Shown here: positions 1-5,044 of the stretch, piece by piece
Position numbering within the stretch: position 1 is the first letter of the stretch
How the letters are laid out: every line of letters begins with the position of its first letter
DNA from: an uncultured Pseudorhodobacter sp.
GTDB taxonomy: Bacteria > Pseudomonadota > Alphaproteobacteria > Rhodobacterales > Rhodobacteraceae
Assembly (NCBI GenBank): GCA_945952425.1
Contig: CAMFIX010000158.1
Location: 1 to 6,906, forward strand
Reading direction: 5' to 3'
DNA: 6,906 bases
The notes under the pieces: generated by a model
What the model was told of the DNA's origin: nothing
The model's input: the letters and a program-made list of their open reading frames with translations, nothing else
The model's database searches: none
Made by a program: the position numbers and the translations under genes

Positions 1-1588
1 ATTCCAGCGTGTCGGCATATTCGCCCCAGTAGTTGTTCTGGGTCACCCTCGCGCCATAGCGCAGCGTGTAGAAGATCACGCCGAGGAAGAAGACGAAGGA
101 GGCGAAGCTGAGGAAGGCGCCGTAGGAGCTGATCTTGTTCCAGTAGGCGAAGGCCTCGGGGTAGTCGATGTAGCGGCGCGGCATGCCCTGGCGGCCCAGG
201 AAGTGCTGCGGGAAGAAGGTCAGGTTCGCGCCGATGAACATCATCCAGAAGTGCAGCTTGCCCGCCCATTCCGGATACTGACGGCCCGACATCTTGCCGA
301 TCCAGAAGTAGATCCCCGCGAAGATGCCGAAGACGGCACCGAGGCTCATCACATAGTGGAAGTGCGCGATGACGTAGTAGGTGTCGTGATAGAGCCGGTC
401 GACAGGGGCCTGGCTCAGCATGATCCCGGTGACGCCGCCGACGGTGAAGAGGAACAGGAAGCCGAAGGCCCAGAGCATCGGCGTCTTGAACTCGATCGAG
501 CCGCCCCACATCGTCGCGATCCAGGAGAAGATCTTCACGCCGGTCGGCACCGCGATGACCATGGTGGCCAGCATGAAGTAGCTCTGCTGGGTCAGCGACA
601 TGCCCACCGTATACATGTGGTGCGCCCAGACGACGAAGCCCAGCACGCCAATCGCCACCATCGCATAGACCATCGGCAGGTAGCCGAAGATCGGCTTCTT
701 GGCGAAGGTCGAGATGACATGGCTGATGATCCCGAAGGCCGGGATGACGATGATGTACACTTCCGGGTGGCCGAAGAACCACAGGATGTGCTGATACAGG
801 ATCGGGTCGCCGCCGCCGGCCGGGTCGAAGAAGGTCGTCCCGAAGTTGCGGTCGGTCAGCAGCATGGTGATGGCGCCCGCCAGAACCGGCAGCGACAGAA
901 GGATCAGCCAGCCCGTCACGAAGATCGACCAGGCGAAGAGCGGCACCTTGTGCATCGTCATGCCCGGCGCGCGCATGTTCAGGAAGGTCGTGATGATGTT
1001 GATCGAGCCCAGGATCGAGGACGCCCCCGACAGGTGGACGGCGAAGATCGCGAGGTCCATCGCATAGCCGTCTTCCTTGGCCGACAAGGGCGGGTAAAGC
1101 ACCCAGCCAACGCCCGCGCCATGGCCCCCCTCACCGCCCGGCGCAAAGACCGACAGCACCGCCAGCGTGGCGCCCGAGACATAGAGCCAGTAGCTCAGAT
1201 TGTTCATCCGCGGGAAGGCCATGTCCGGCGCACCGATGTGGAGCGGCATGAAATAATTGCCGAAACCGCCGAAAAGCGCCGGGATGACCACGAAGAACAT
1301 CATCAGCACGCCATGGCCGGTGATGATCGTGTTCCACAGGTGGCCGTCGGGCGAACAGGGCTGGCTGGGATCGGCGATCAGACGCATCCCCTCGGCGCAC
1401 ATGTATTGCACGCCGGGGTTCATCAGCTCCATCCGCATGTAGACGGTGAAGATCACCGAGACAAAGCCGACGAGCCCGCCGGTGAACAGATAGAGAATCC
1501 CGATATCCTTGTGGTTCGTCGACATGAACCAGCGGGTGAAGAACCCTTTCTGCTCATGCCCGTGGCCATGGATGGCTGCGTCGGCCAT
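1..1588 (-). CDS. ctaD: Cytochrome c oxidase subunit I, aa3-type (C-terminal end cut by window edge)
   Basis: Catalytic subunit of the proton-pumping terminal oxidase in the cytoplasmic membrane; it reduces O2 to water with electrons from cytochrome c. Visible here are 529 codons, and the family is about 555-566 residues, so roughly 30-35 C-terminal residues lie outside. The ligands are all present: His92 and His411 (heme a), His409 (heme a3), and His274, His323 and His324 (CuB). Tyr278 of the WFFGHPEVY motif is the His-Tyr cross-link residue. D-channel Asp122, Asn111, Asn129 and Glu276 and K-channel Lys352 are intact. Cys64 and Cys78 match the periplasmic disulfide. The loop before Cys78 is ten residues shorter than in R. 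sphaeroides, as I remember that sequence. The chosen ATG has GGGAG six bases upstream, and the MADAAIHGH N-terminus is typical of Rhodobacter/Paracoccus. It appears monocistronic at its 5' end, with its own promoter. Long plus-strand ORFs across it are shadows. Confidence 0.98.
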   Translation of the reverse strand, partial: MADAAIHGHGHEQKGFFTRWFMSTNHKDIGILYLFTGGLVGFVSVIFTVYMRMELMNPGVQYMCAEGMRLIADPSQPCSPDGHLWNTIITGHGVLMMFFVVIPALFGGFGNYFMPLHIGAPDMAFPRMNNLSYWLYVSGATLAVLSVFAPGGEGGHGAGVGWVLYPPLSAKEDGYAMDLAIFAVHLSGASSILGSINIITTFLNMRAPGMTMHKVPLFAWSIFVTGWLILLSLPVLAGAITMLLTDRNFGTTFFDPAGGGDPILYQHILWFFGHPEVYIIVIPAFGIISHVISTFAKKPIFGYLPMVYAMVAIGVLGFVVWAHHMYTVGMSLTQQSYFMLATMVIAVPTGVKIFSWIATMWGGSIEFKTPMLWAFGFLFLFTVGGVTGIMLSQAPVDRLYHDTYYVIAHFHYVMSLGAVFGIFAGIYFWIGKMSGRQYPEWAGKLHFWMMFIGANLTFFPQHFLGRQGMPRRYIDYPEAFAYWNKISSYGAFLSFASFVFFLGVIFYTLRYGARVTQNNYWGEYADTLE

Positions 1589-1668
1589 TGGCGTCTCCCG
1601 TTTTGGCCTTTTCGGCCGTTCTGTTGTCCTTGCCGGAGCAGAGTCCCTCCCCGCGCCGCATGACAAGC

Positions 1669-1697
1669 GTTCTAGTGCGCGCGCCGCCATTGGGCAA
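1669..1697 (-). promoter_or_regulatory. Candidate sigma-70-type promoter of ctaD
   Basis: On the minus strand TTGCCC (1692-1697) is followed by a 17-base spacer and TAGAAC (1669-1674), each matching four of six consensus positions. The predicted start near 1662 gives a leader of about 75 bases before the ctaD ATG. The spacing is ideal, but the call rests on consensus matching alone. Confidence 0.4.
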
Positions 1698-1700
1698 TGG
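1687..1700. promoter_or_regulatory. Dyad over the ctaD -35 box (possible operator)
   Basis: CCATTG and CAATGG form a perfect 6-base inverted repeat around a two-base centre. It covers the proposed -35 hexamer of ctaD at 1692-1697. A two-base loop cannot form a good RNA hairpin, so if it has a function it is more likely a protein-binding site. No regulator can be named from the sequence. Confidence 0.3.
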
Positions 1701-1782
1701 TCAAAAACCCGTGGGGGGCTTGAAAAGATGGGGGTTTCGACAGGCGTCGCCCCGGCGCGCGCCCGTGTCGGTGCATCAAGCT

Positions 1783-1799
1783 GTTTCCAGGATGGAAAC
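1783..1799. promoter_or_regulatory. 17-bp dyad GTTTCCA-GGA-TGGAAAC (possible operator)
   Basis: Two perfect 7-base arms flank a 3-base centre in the ctaD/RTX divergent intergenic region. It ends 20 bases before the candidate -35 box of the RTX gene, a position typical of an activator site, and lies about 90 bases upstream of the ctaD -35. It belongs to no transcript that I predict, so a DNA-binding site is likelier than an RNA element. Confidence 0.35.
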
Positions 1800-1819
1800 G
1801 CCGAAACCGCTGTGACGCT

Positions 1820-1848
1820 TTGACTTTGCGGCAGAAAGATGGTCGGAT
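1820..1848 (+). promoter_or_regulatory. Weak candidate promoter of the RTX gene
   Basis: TTGACT (1820-1825, five of six consensus positions) is followed by 17 bases and TCGGAT (1843-1848, three of six). Transcription would start near 1855, leaving a leader of about 60 bases. The -10 match is poor, and it would fit a promoter that depends on an activator. Confidence 0.25.
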
Positions 1849-1901
1849 CACGAAAAGTTTTAGGCAATGGCCGCGGTGGGGTGCCGCGACCCGTTTGCGC
1901 G

Positions 1902-1908
1902 AAGGGAG
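1902..1908 (+). promoter_or_regulatory. Ribosome binding site deciding the RTX start
   Basis: AAGGGAG lies six bases before the ATG at 1915. The longer in-frame ATG at 1867 has only the poor TTTTAGGCA context upstream, so 1915 is the better start. Confidence 0.65.
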
Positions 1909-1914
1909 TTGGGT

Positions 1915-3174
1915 ATGGGACTGAATTTGACGCTGACCGGGGGCAACGATCTGTTCCCCTCGACCGCGCTGAACCTCGACGGGAACGACCGGATCGACGG
2001 CGGGGCGGGGCATGACACGATCTATGGCGGCAACGGGCGCGACACGCTGATCGGGGGCGAGGGCAACGACGTGCTCTGGGGCGGCGGGGGCGACGACCTC
2101 TTCGATGCGACCCAGGGCCAGGACACGGTCTGGTGCGGCAGCGGCAACGACACGGTCTGGGTCGATCTGGACCTCGCAGCGCCCGCGCCCTTGCCCGAGC
2201 TGCACGGCGGCACCGGCTTTGACACGCTGGATCTTTTGGTGAAGGGCAGTTTCGGCGCTCCGGTGACGGTGACCAAGCTGGCCAATGGCTTCATCCTGAA
2301 CATGGGCACGCAGCAATACCGCGCCGATGGGTTCGAAAAGCTGAGCCTGACTGTCCAGAACGTGAATTTCACCGGCGGGTCGGAGGTCGACGAGCTGTGG
2401 CTGCGCGCGGGGGTCAACCGGGTGGACCTGGGGGCGGGCGACGACATGGTCTCGCTGGACACGGCCACGCCGGGCCGCTTTACCGGCGACACGCTTTCGG
2501 GCGGCGAGGGGACCGACACGCTGCAGCTGGAGTTCAGCCATGCGACCTCGGGCATCGGGGTGTCTTTGGACGGGGTGATCACGCTCGGCGGGGGCACCAG
2601 CCGCTTTTCCGGGTTCGAGGTGCTGAACATTTGGGGCACCGAACACGCCGACCGCATCGACCTGGCCCTGACCACGATGACCGTGCAGGTGATCGAGGCC
2701 GAGAGCAAGCCGGGGGATTCCGACCTGATCCGCACCGGCAGCGGCAATGACTGGCTGGAGGGCGGGTCGGGCCGCGACACGATCTCGGCCGGGGCAGGGG
2801 CCGACACGATCATGGGCGGCTCGGGGATGGACCTTTTGACCGGGGGGGCGGGGGCGGATTGGTTCGTCTATACCAAGGCCAGCCAGTCGGCATACTTCGC
2901 CTATGACACGATCACCGATTTCCGCGCCCATGCTCTGGGAGGCGAGGCCGATACGATCGACCTATCCAGCATCAGCAAGGCGCTGGGGATCACGGAGTGG
3001 ACCTGGATGGGGCAGGGCGCCTTCACCGCGGCGCACCAGGTGCGGGCCGTGGCGCGCGATGGCGCGGTCTGGGTCGAGGTCAACACCGAAGGCCCCGGCG
3101 CGCCCGAAATGGCGATCAAGCTGGCCGGGCTGACCGATCCGACGCTGATCGGCACGGCCGATTTCTGGATCTGA
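1915..3174 (+). CDS. RTX (hemolysin-type calcium-binding repeat) protein, probably type I secreted
   Basis: The product is 419 residues and acidic, rich in Gly, Asp and Thr, with no Sec signal peptide. Glycine-rich nonapeptides of the GGxGxDxUx type fall in two blocks, residues 29-82 and 274-318, and should form Ca2+-binding parallel beta-rolls. Between them (about 83-273) is beta-rich sequence with scattered degenerate repeats (VDLGAGDDMV, LSGGEGTDTL). Residues 319-419 resemble the C-terminal region of serralysin-type and other RTX proteins: DTITDF, DTIDLSSI, a VNTEGPGAPEMAIKLAG stretch and a hydrophobic DFWI end, as expected for a type I secretion signal. No protease HExxH, lipase or other catalytic motif is visible, so the function is unknown. 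The start at 1915 has AAGGGAG six bases upstream; an in-frame ATG at 1867 would add 16 unlikely residues. Cys74 is unusual in such repeats. No secretion genes (ABC transporter or membrane fusion protein) are adjacent. Confidence 0.88.
   Translation: MGLNLTLTGGNDLFPSTALNLDGNDRIDGGAGHDTIYGGNGRDTLIGGEGNDVLWGGGGDDLFDATQGQDTVWCGSGNDTVWVDLDLAAPAPLPELHGGTGFDTLDLLVKGSFGAPVTVTKLANGFILNMGTQQYRADGFEKLSLTVQNVNFTGGSEVDELWLRAGVNRVDLGAGDDMVSLDTATPGRFTGDTLSGGEGTDTLQLEFSHATSGIGVSLDGVITLGGGTSRFSGFEVLNIWGTEHADRIDLALTTMTVQVIEAESKPGDSDLIRTGSGNDWLEGGSGRDTISAGAGADTIMGGSGMDLLTGGAGADWFVYTKASQSAYFAYDTITDFRAHALGGEADTIDLSSISKALGITEWTWMGQGAFTAAHQVRAVARDGAVWVEVNTEGPGAPEMAIKLAGLTDPTLIGTADFWI
1999..2160 (+). repeat. First RTX nonapeptide block (six units of 27 bp)
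   Basis: The six consecutive units are GGAGHDTIY, GGNGRDTLI, GGEGNDVLW, GGGGDDLFD, the degenerate ATQGQDTVW and CGSGNDTVW. All keep Gly4 and Asp6, the positions that build the Ca2+-binding beta-roll. The fifth unit has lost the leading GG pair, and the sixth carries Cys in place of the first Gly. Confidence 0.85.
2734..2868 (+). repeat. Second RTX nonapeptide block (five units of 27 bp)
   Basis: The units are TGSGNDWLE, GGSGRDTIS, AGAGADTIM, GGSGMDLLT and GGAGADWFV, running directly into the C-terminal domain. Gly4 and Asp6 are kept in all five. This is the beta-roll that normally precedes the RTX secretion region. Confidence 0.85.
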
Positions 3175-3193
3175 GCCCGAAGGTCAAAGCGGG

Positions 3194-3219
3194 GCGCGCG
3201 GTCGGGGGATTACGCGCGC
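3194..3219 (+). other. GC stem-loop after the RTX stop codon
   Basis: GCGCGCG (3194-3200) and CGCGCGC (3213-3219) can pair around a 12-base loop, 19 bases after the RTX stop. No T-run follows, so it is not a classical terminator. It could protect the 3' end, or the RTX transcript may stop through the next hairpin at 3229-3258. Confidence 0.25.
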
Positions 3220-3224
3220 GCTGC

Positions 3225-3258
3225 AAAACGAAGGCCGGGCCAAATGGTCCGGCCTTCG
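3225..3258 (-). terminator. Intrinsic terminator of cycA
   Basis: A 13-bp stem (3229-3241 with 3246-3258, one G-T wobble) closes a 4-base loop. Read on the minus strand it begins 13 bases after the cycA stop and is followed by CGTTTTGC, a short U-run. In the plus direction no T-run follows, so the orientation favours cycA. It would also help separate the convergent RTX transcript. Confidence 0.75.
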
Positions 3259-3270
3259 GATGTCAGGCCC

Positions 3271-3696
3271 TTACTGCGCCGGGGCGACCGAGGCGAGATA
3301 GGCCGCCACATCCTCGCCCCCGGTGGCGAGCTTGAAGGTCATCTTCGACTTCAGCGAGGTGTCGCCGGTCTTGTCTTCCAGCCACTTGGACGGGTCCACG
3401 ACATAGGCCGCGATCTCGGCCTCGTCCCATTTGGTGCCATCGGCCCCGGCCTTGATCGTGCCGTCGCCATATTTGAAATCGGGCGCCGTGCCGATCTGGC
3501 GGCCGATGACGCCGTAAAGGTTCGGGCCGATCTTGCCGCCCTTCACCACCGCCGTGCCATCGGGCGCAGTGATCGAATGGCAGGACTTGCACTTGTTGAA
3601 GACCGCTTCGCCGGCCTTGGCGTCGCCAGCCAGGACCGGCGCGGCGGAAAGGGCCGCCAGTGCAAAGGAAAGGCTGAGGAGGGTGAGTTTGGACAT
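3271..3696 (-). CDS. cycA: Cytochrome c2 / c550-type soluble periplasmic cytochrome c
   Basis: This is a class I mono-heme cytochrome c that shuttles electrons in the periplasm from the bc1 complex to terminal oxidases such as aa3, and in phototrophs to the reaction centre. The 141-residue product has a Sec signal peptide with probable cleavage after VLA (residue 23), giving a mature protein starting GDAKAGE. Heme is attached at CKSCH (36-40), with His40 as axial ligand. GPNLYGVIGR (57-66) is the family motif, and Met119 in KSKMTFK is the sixth ligand. The end, GGEDVAAYLAS, matches R. capsulatus cytochrome c2 as I remember it. AGGGA lies seven bases before the ATG. It has its own candidate promoter in the 87-base gap after lipB and a terminator behind it, so it is probably mainly monocistronic. 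Its role as donor to the nearby CtaD is inferred. Confidence 0.95.
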   Translation of the reverse strand: MSKLTLLSLSFALAALSAAPVLAGDAKAGEAVFNKCKSCHSITAPDGTAVVKGGKIGPNLYGVIGRQIGTAPDFKYGDGTIKAGADGTKWDEAEIAAYVVDPSKWLEDKTGDTSLKSKMTFKLATGGEDVAAYLASVAPAQ

Positions 3697-3740
3697 GGGG
3701 CAATCCCTGGCTTTGAGTCTGACTGGGCGCGGTGCGCAAG

Positions 3741-3769
3741 AGTTTAGCGCCGCGGGGGGCCGCTCACAA
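3741..3769 (-). promoter_or_regulatory. Candidate sigma-70-type promoter of cycA
   Basis: On the minus strand TTGTGA (3764-3769) is followed by a 17-base spacer and TAAACT (3741-3746), each matching four of six consensus positions. Transcription would start near 3734, with a leader of about 38 bases. It fills the short gap between lipB and cycA and implies that cycA can be expressed independently of lipB. Confidence 0.45.
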
Positions 3770-3783
3770 TCGGAAAGGCCATT

Positions 3784-4443
3784 TCAGATGTCGCAATGCG
3801 TTTTTGTCGCAGGGCCGAAGTGCTTGGGGAATTCGGCCAGGAGGGCGGCATCGAGGTCGGCCAAGGTCACCGGCAGGCCGAGATCGACGAGGCTCGTCAC
3901 CCCATGCTCGCGGATGCCGCAGGGCACGATGCCGCCGAAATGCGTCAGGTCCGGCTCGACATTGATCGAGATGCCATGGAACGAGACCCAGCGCCGCAGA
4001 CGGATGCCGATGGCGGCGATCTTGTCCTCGCGGCCCGGTCTCGCGACCCAGACGCCGACGCGCCCCGCCCGGCGCTCTCCCTTCACGTTGAACTGGGCGA
4101 GCGTGCCGATCACCCAATCTTCCAGCGCGCAGACGAATCGCCGCACGTCGCGGCCGTGGCGGTTGAGGTCGAGCATCACATAGACCACCCGCTGCCCCGG
4201 TCCGTGATAGGTATATTGCCCGCCGCGCCCGGCCGGAAAGACCGGGAAACGGTCGGGATCGACCAGGTCTTCGGGCTTGGCCGAGGTGCCGACGGTGTAA
4301 AGGGGCGGATGTTCCAGGAACCACAAAGCCTCGGGCGCCTCGCCCTTGGCGATGGCCTCGGCCCGGGCCTCCATCGCGGCGAGCGTCTGCGCGTAAGGCG
4401 CAAGGCCGGGGATATGGGTGATCTCGGGAAGGGTCTGGGCCAT
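3784..4443 (-). CDS. lipB: Lipoyl(octanoyl) transferase LipB
   Basis: Moves the octanoyl group from octanoyl-acyl carrier protein to the lipoyl-domain lysine of E2 subunits and GcvH in the cytoplasm; LipA then inserts sulfur. The 219-residue length is usual for the family. Visible signatures are the LEHPPLYTVG segment (43-52), GGQYTYHGPGQ (74-84) and FHGISINV (155-162). Catalytic Cys175 is in GIVPCGI, and catalytic Lys141 is in the DKIAAIGI segment. The protein is complete and typical from N- to C-terminus. No Shine-Dalgarno is present before the ATG; the upstream bases are CTTATGTTTCGGCC. A -10-like TATGTT ends six bases before the ATG, which suggests a leaderless mRNA. There is no terminator after its stop, so some read-through into cycA, 87 bases on, is possible. 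Confidence 0.96.
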   Translation of the reverse strand: MAQTLPEITHIPGLAPYAQTLAAMEARAEAIAKGEAPEALWFLEHPPLYTVGTSAKPEDLVDPDRFPVFPAGRGGQYTYHGPGQRVVYVMLDLNRHGRDVRRFVCALEDWVIGTLAQFNVKGERRAGRVGVWVARPGREDKIAAIGIRLRRWVSFHGISINVEPDLTHFGGIVPCGIREHGVTSLVDLGLPVTLADLDAALLAEFPKHFGPATKTHCDI

Positions 4444-4449
4444 GGCCGA

Positions 4450-4477
4450 AACATAAGCGCGCGGGCGGAAAGGAAAA
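4450..4477 (-). promoter_or_regulatory. Candidate lipB promoter implying a leaderless mRNA
   Basis: On the minus strand TTTTCC (4472-4477), a 16-base spacer and TATGTT (4450-4455) precede the lipB ATG. The seventh base after the -10 is the A of the start codon, which is the expected transcription start. The -35 match is weak and the -10 matches four of six. The missing ribosome site at this gene supports the idea. Confidence 0.35.
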
Positions 4478-4497
4478 GGGTGAAAAAGCCCCTTTTC
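4473..4497. repeat. Inverted repeat in the lipB/tRNA-Leu divergent region
   Basis: GAAAAGGG (4473-4480) and CCCTTTTC (4490-4497) form a perfect 8-base stem around 9 bases. A competing stem, TGAAAA (4481-4486) with TTTTCA (4493-4498), uses the same right arm. The repeat overlaps both the candidate lipB -35 and the candidate tRNA -35, so a bound protein could affect both transcripts. Confidence 0.35.
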
Positions 4498-4521
4498 ATC
4501 GGCGGAAGACCTCGCTATGAA
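4493..4521 (+). promoter_or_regulatory. Candidate promoter of tRNA-Leu
   Basis: TTTTCA (4493-4498) is followed by 17 bases and TATGAA (4516-4521), each matching four of six consensus positions. The predicted start near 4528 leaves a leader of about 16 bases before the mature 5' end at 4544, a normal distance for a tRNA gene. Confidence 0.45.
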
Positions 4522-4543
4522 GCCCCCACCTGAGCCGGATCGT

Positions 4544-4630
4544 GCGGATGTGGCGGAATTGGTAGACGCGCAGCGTTGAGGTCGCTGTTCCTTAACCGGA
4601 GTGAAAGTTCGAGTCTTTTCATCCGCACCA
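4544..4630 (+). tRNA. tRNA-Leu, anticodon GAG
   Basis: A complete class II tRNA of 87 bases including the encoded CCA (4628-4630). The acceptor stem pairs GCGGATG (4544-4550) with CATCCGC (4620-4626), with discriminator A. The anticodon stem pairs CAGCG (4571-4575) with CGCTG (4583-4587) around the loop TTGAGGT, with anticodon GAG at 4578-4580 reading CUC and CUU. A long variable arm (4588-4602) contains a TCC/GGA stem. The T arm is GAAAG-TTCGAGT-CTTTT (4603-4619), with one G-T pair. The length, variable arm and anticodon all identify leucine. It lies alone between lipB and the ABC transporter operon. Confidence 0.97.
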
Positions 4631-4684
4631 ATCCTGGCTCAGGCAGATCGCCCCCCCTCCCGGACATGGCAGAAAACGACGGAC

Positions 4685-4710
4685 GCGCCCCTGGATCAGC
4701 GGGCGCTTTT
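4685..4710 (+). terminator. Intrinsic terminator of tRNA-Leu
   Basis: GCGCCC (4685-4690) pairs with GGGCGC (4701-4706), extended inside by CTG/CAG with one bulged C, and TTTT follows directly. It lies 55 bases after the tRNA CCA end on the same strand. Confidence 0.6.
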
Positions 4711-5044
4711 CGCATTCGACCCCGGCGAAACGCCCTTCGCATCCCGCCCATAAAAACGGCATTCTCGCCTTGGCGCGACCCTTGGACCTTCGGAGGCGAC
4801 AGAATCGCCAGCTGTGTCGAGAGTGATTCTCAGGGCAGATTTCGCCCTCCACAGGAAACTTCGCAAAACTCTTGGTGAAAAAGGCGACGTTTCTGACCCA
4901 ATTGCGGCGCAAAATCCCCTTTTTTCGGCGTTTTCTTCGCTCATCCTTGACCGAGACAGAAGTGAATTGCACAGAAAGCCACCATCGGCTTAAGTCGCAA
5001 TCTAACGGGACCGAAAACAGGCCCGACCGGGGAGACGTGAACGC
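4711..5044 (+). other. Gene-free leader region before the ABC transporter operon
   Basis: I see no convincing gene here. Short ORFs on both strands (plus-strand ATG at 4666, minus-strand ATG at 4944) lack good ribosome sites and read as arginine- and serine-rich non-protein sequence. The stretch holds an inverted repeat AGAATC (4801-4806)/GATTCT (4825-4830), the dyad at 4902-4912 and several T-rich runs near 4918-4935. The ribosome site GGGGAG (5029-5034) lies ten bases before the ATPase ATG. The promoter of the transporter operon must lie here, but no hexamer pair is strong. TTGCAC (4967-4972), 17 bases, TTAAGT (4990-4995) is the least poor. Confidence 0.5.
4902..4912. promoter_or_regulatory. 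Short dyad TTGCG-G-CGCAA upstream of the transporter operon
   Basis: Perfect 5-base arms around one base, about 135 bases before the ATPase start. The single-base centre rules out an RNA hairpin. It could be part of a regulator site for the polyamine-type transporter, but dyads this short arise often by chance. Confidence 0.2.

Noticed and set aside
203..1663. Open 486-codon plus-strand frame opposite ctaD
   Set aside because: It is the shadow of a high-GC gene. Its translation is a His/Arg/Asp/Glu-rich string with no domain character, while the minus strand encodes a complete set of oxidase ligands.
1705..1737. AAACCC...GGGTTT inverted repeat with a 21-base loop
   Set aside because: The arms are only six bases with a long loop, upstream of the predicted ctaD start and in no transcript I predict; it is probably chance.
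1867..1914. Upstream in-frame ATG adding 16 residues to the RTX protein
   Set aside because: It has no ribosome site and the added residues do not resemble an RTX N-terminus; the ATG at 1915 has AAGGGAG at ideal spacing.
1999..2160. CRISPR-like or DNA-level tandem array in the 27-bp periodicity
   Set aside because: The period is nine codons and the conservation is at the protein level (GGxGxD); there are no spacers or identical DNA repeats.
1672..2931. Open 419-codon minus-strand frame opposite the RTX gene, and a 263-codon frame at 2022-2813
   Set aside because: Both are shadows of the Gly/Asp-rich repeats. Their translations are Pro/Arg/Val- or Ser/Pro-rich with no motif, and the RTX frame has a ribosome site and family features.
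4576..4878. Plus-strand 100-codon ORF starting inside the tRNA, and an internal ATG at 4666
   Set aside because: It begins in the tRNA anticodon region, has no ribosome site and crosses the tRNA terminator.
4696..4944. Minus-strand 82-codon ORF in the gap before the ATPase
   Set aside because: Its only purine-rich stretch (AAGG) abuts the ATG, the composition resembles random GC-rich sequence, and no family is recognisable.
4947..4975. TTGACC as the -35 of the transporter operon
   Set aside because: The hexamer is good, but no acceptable -10 lies 16-18 bases downstream (CACAGA or ACAGAA), so I did not call a promoter there.
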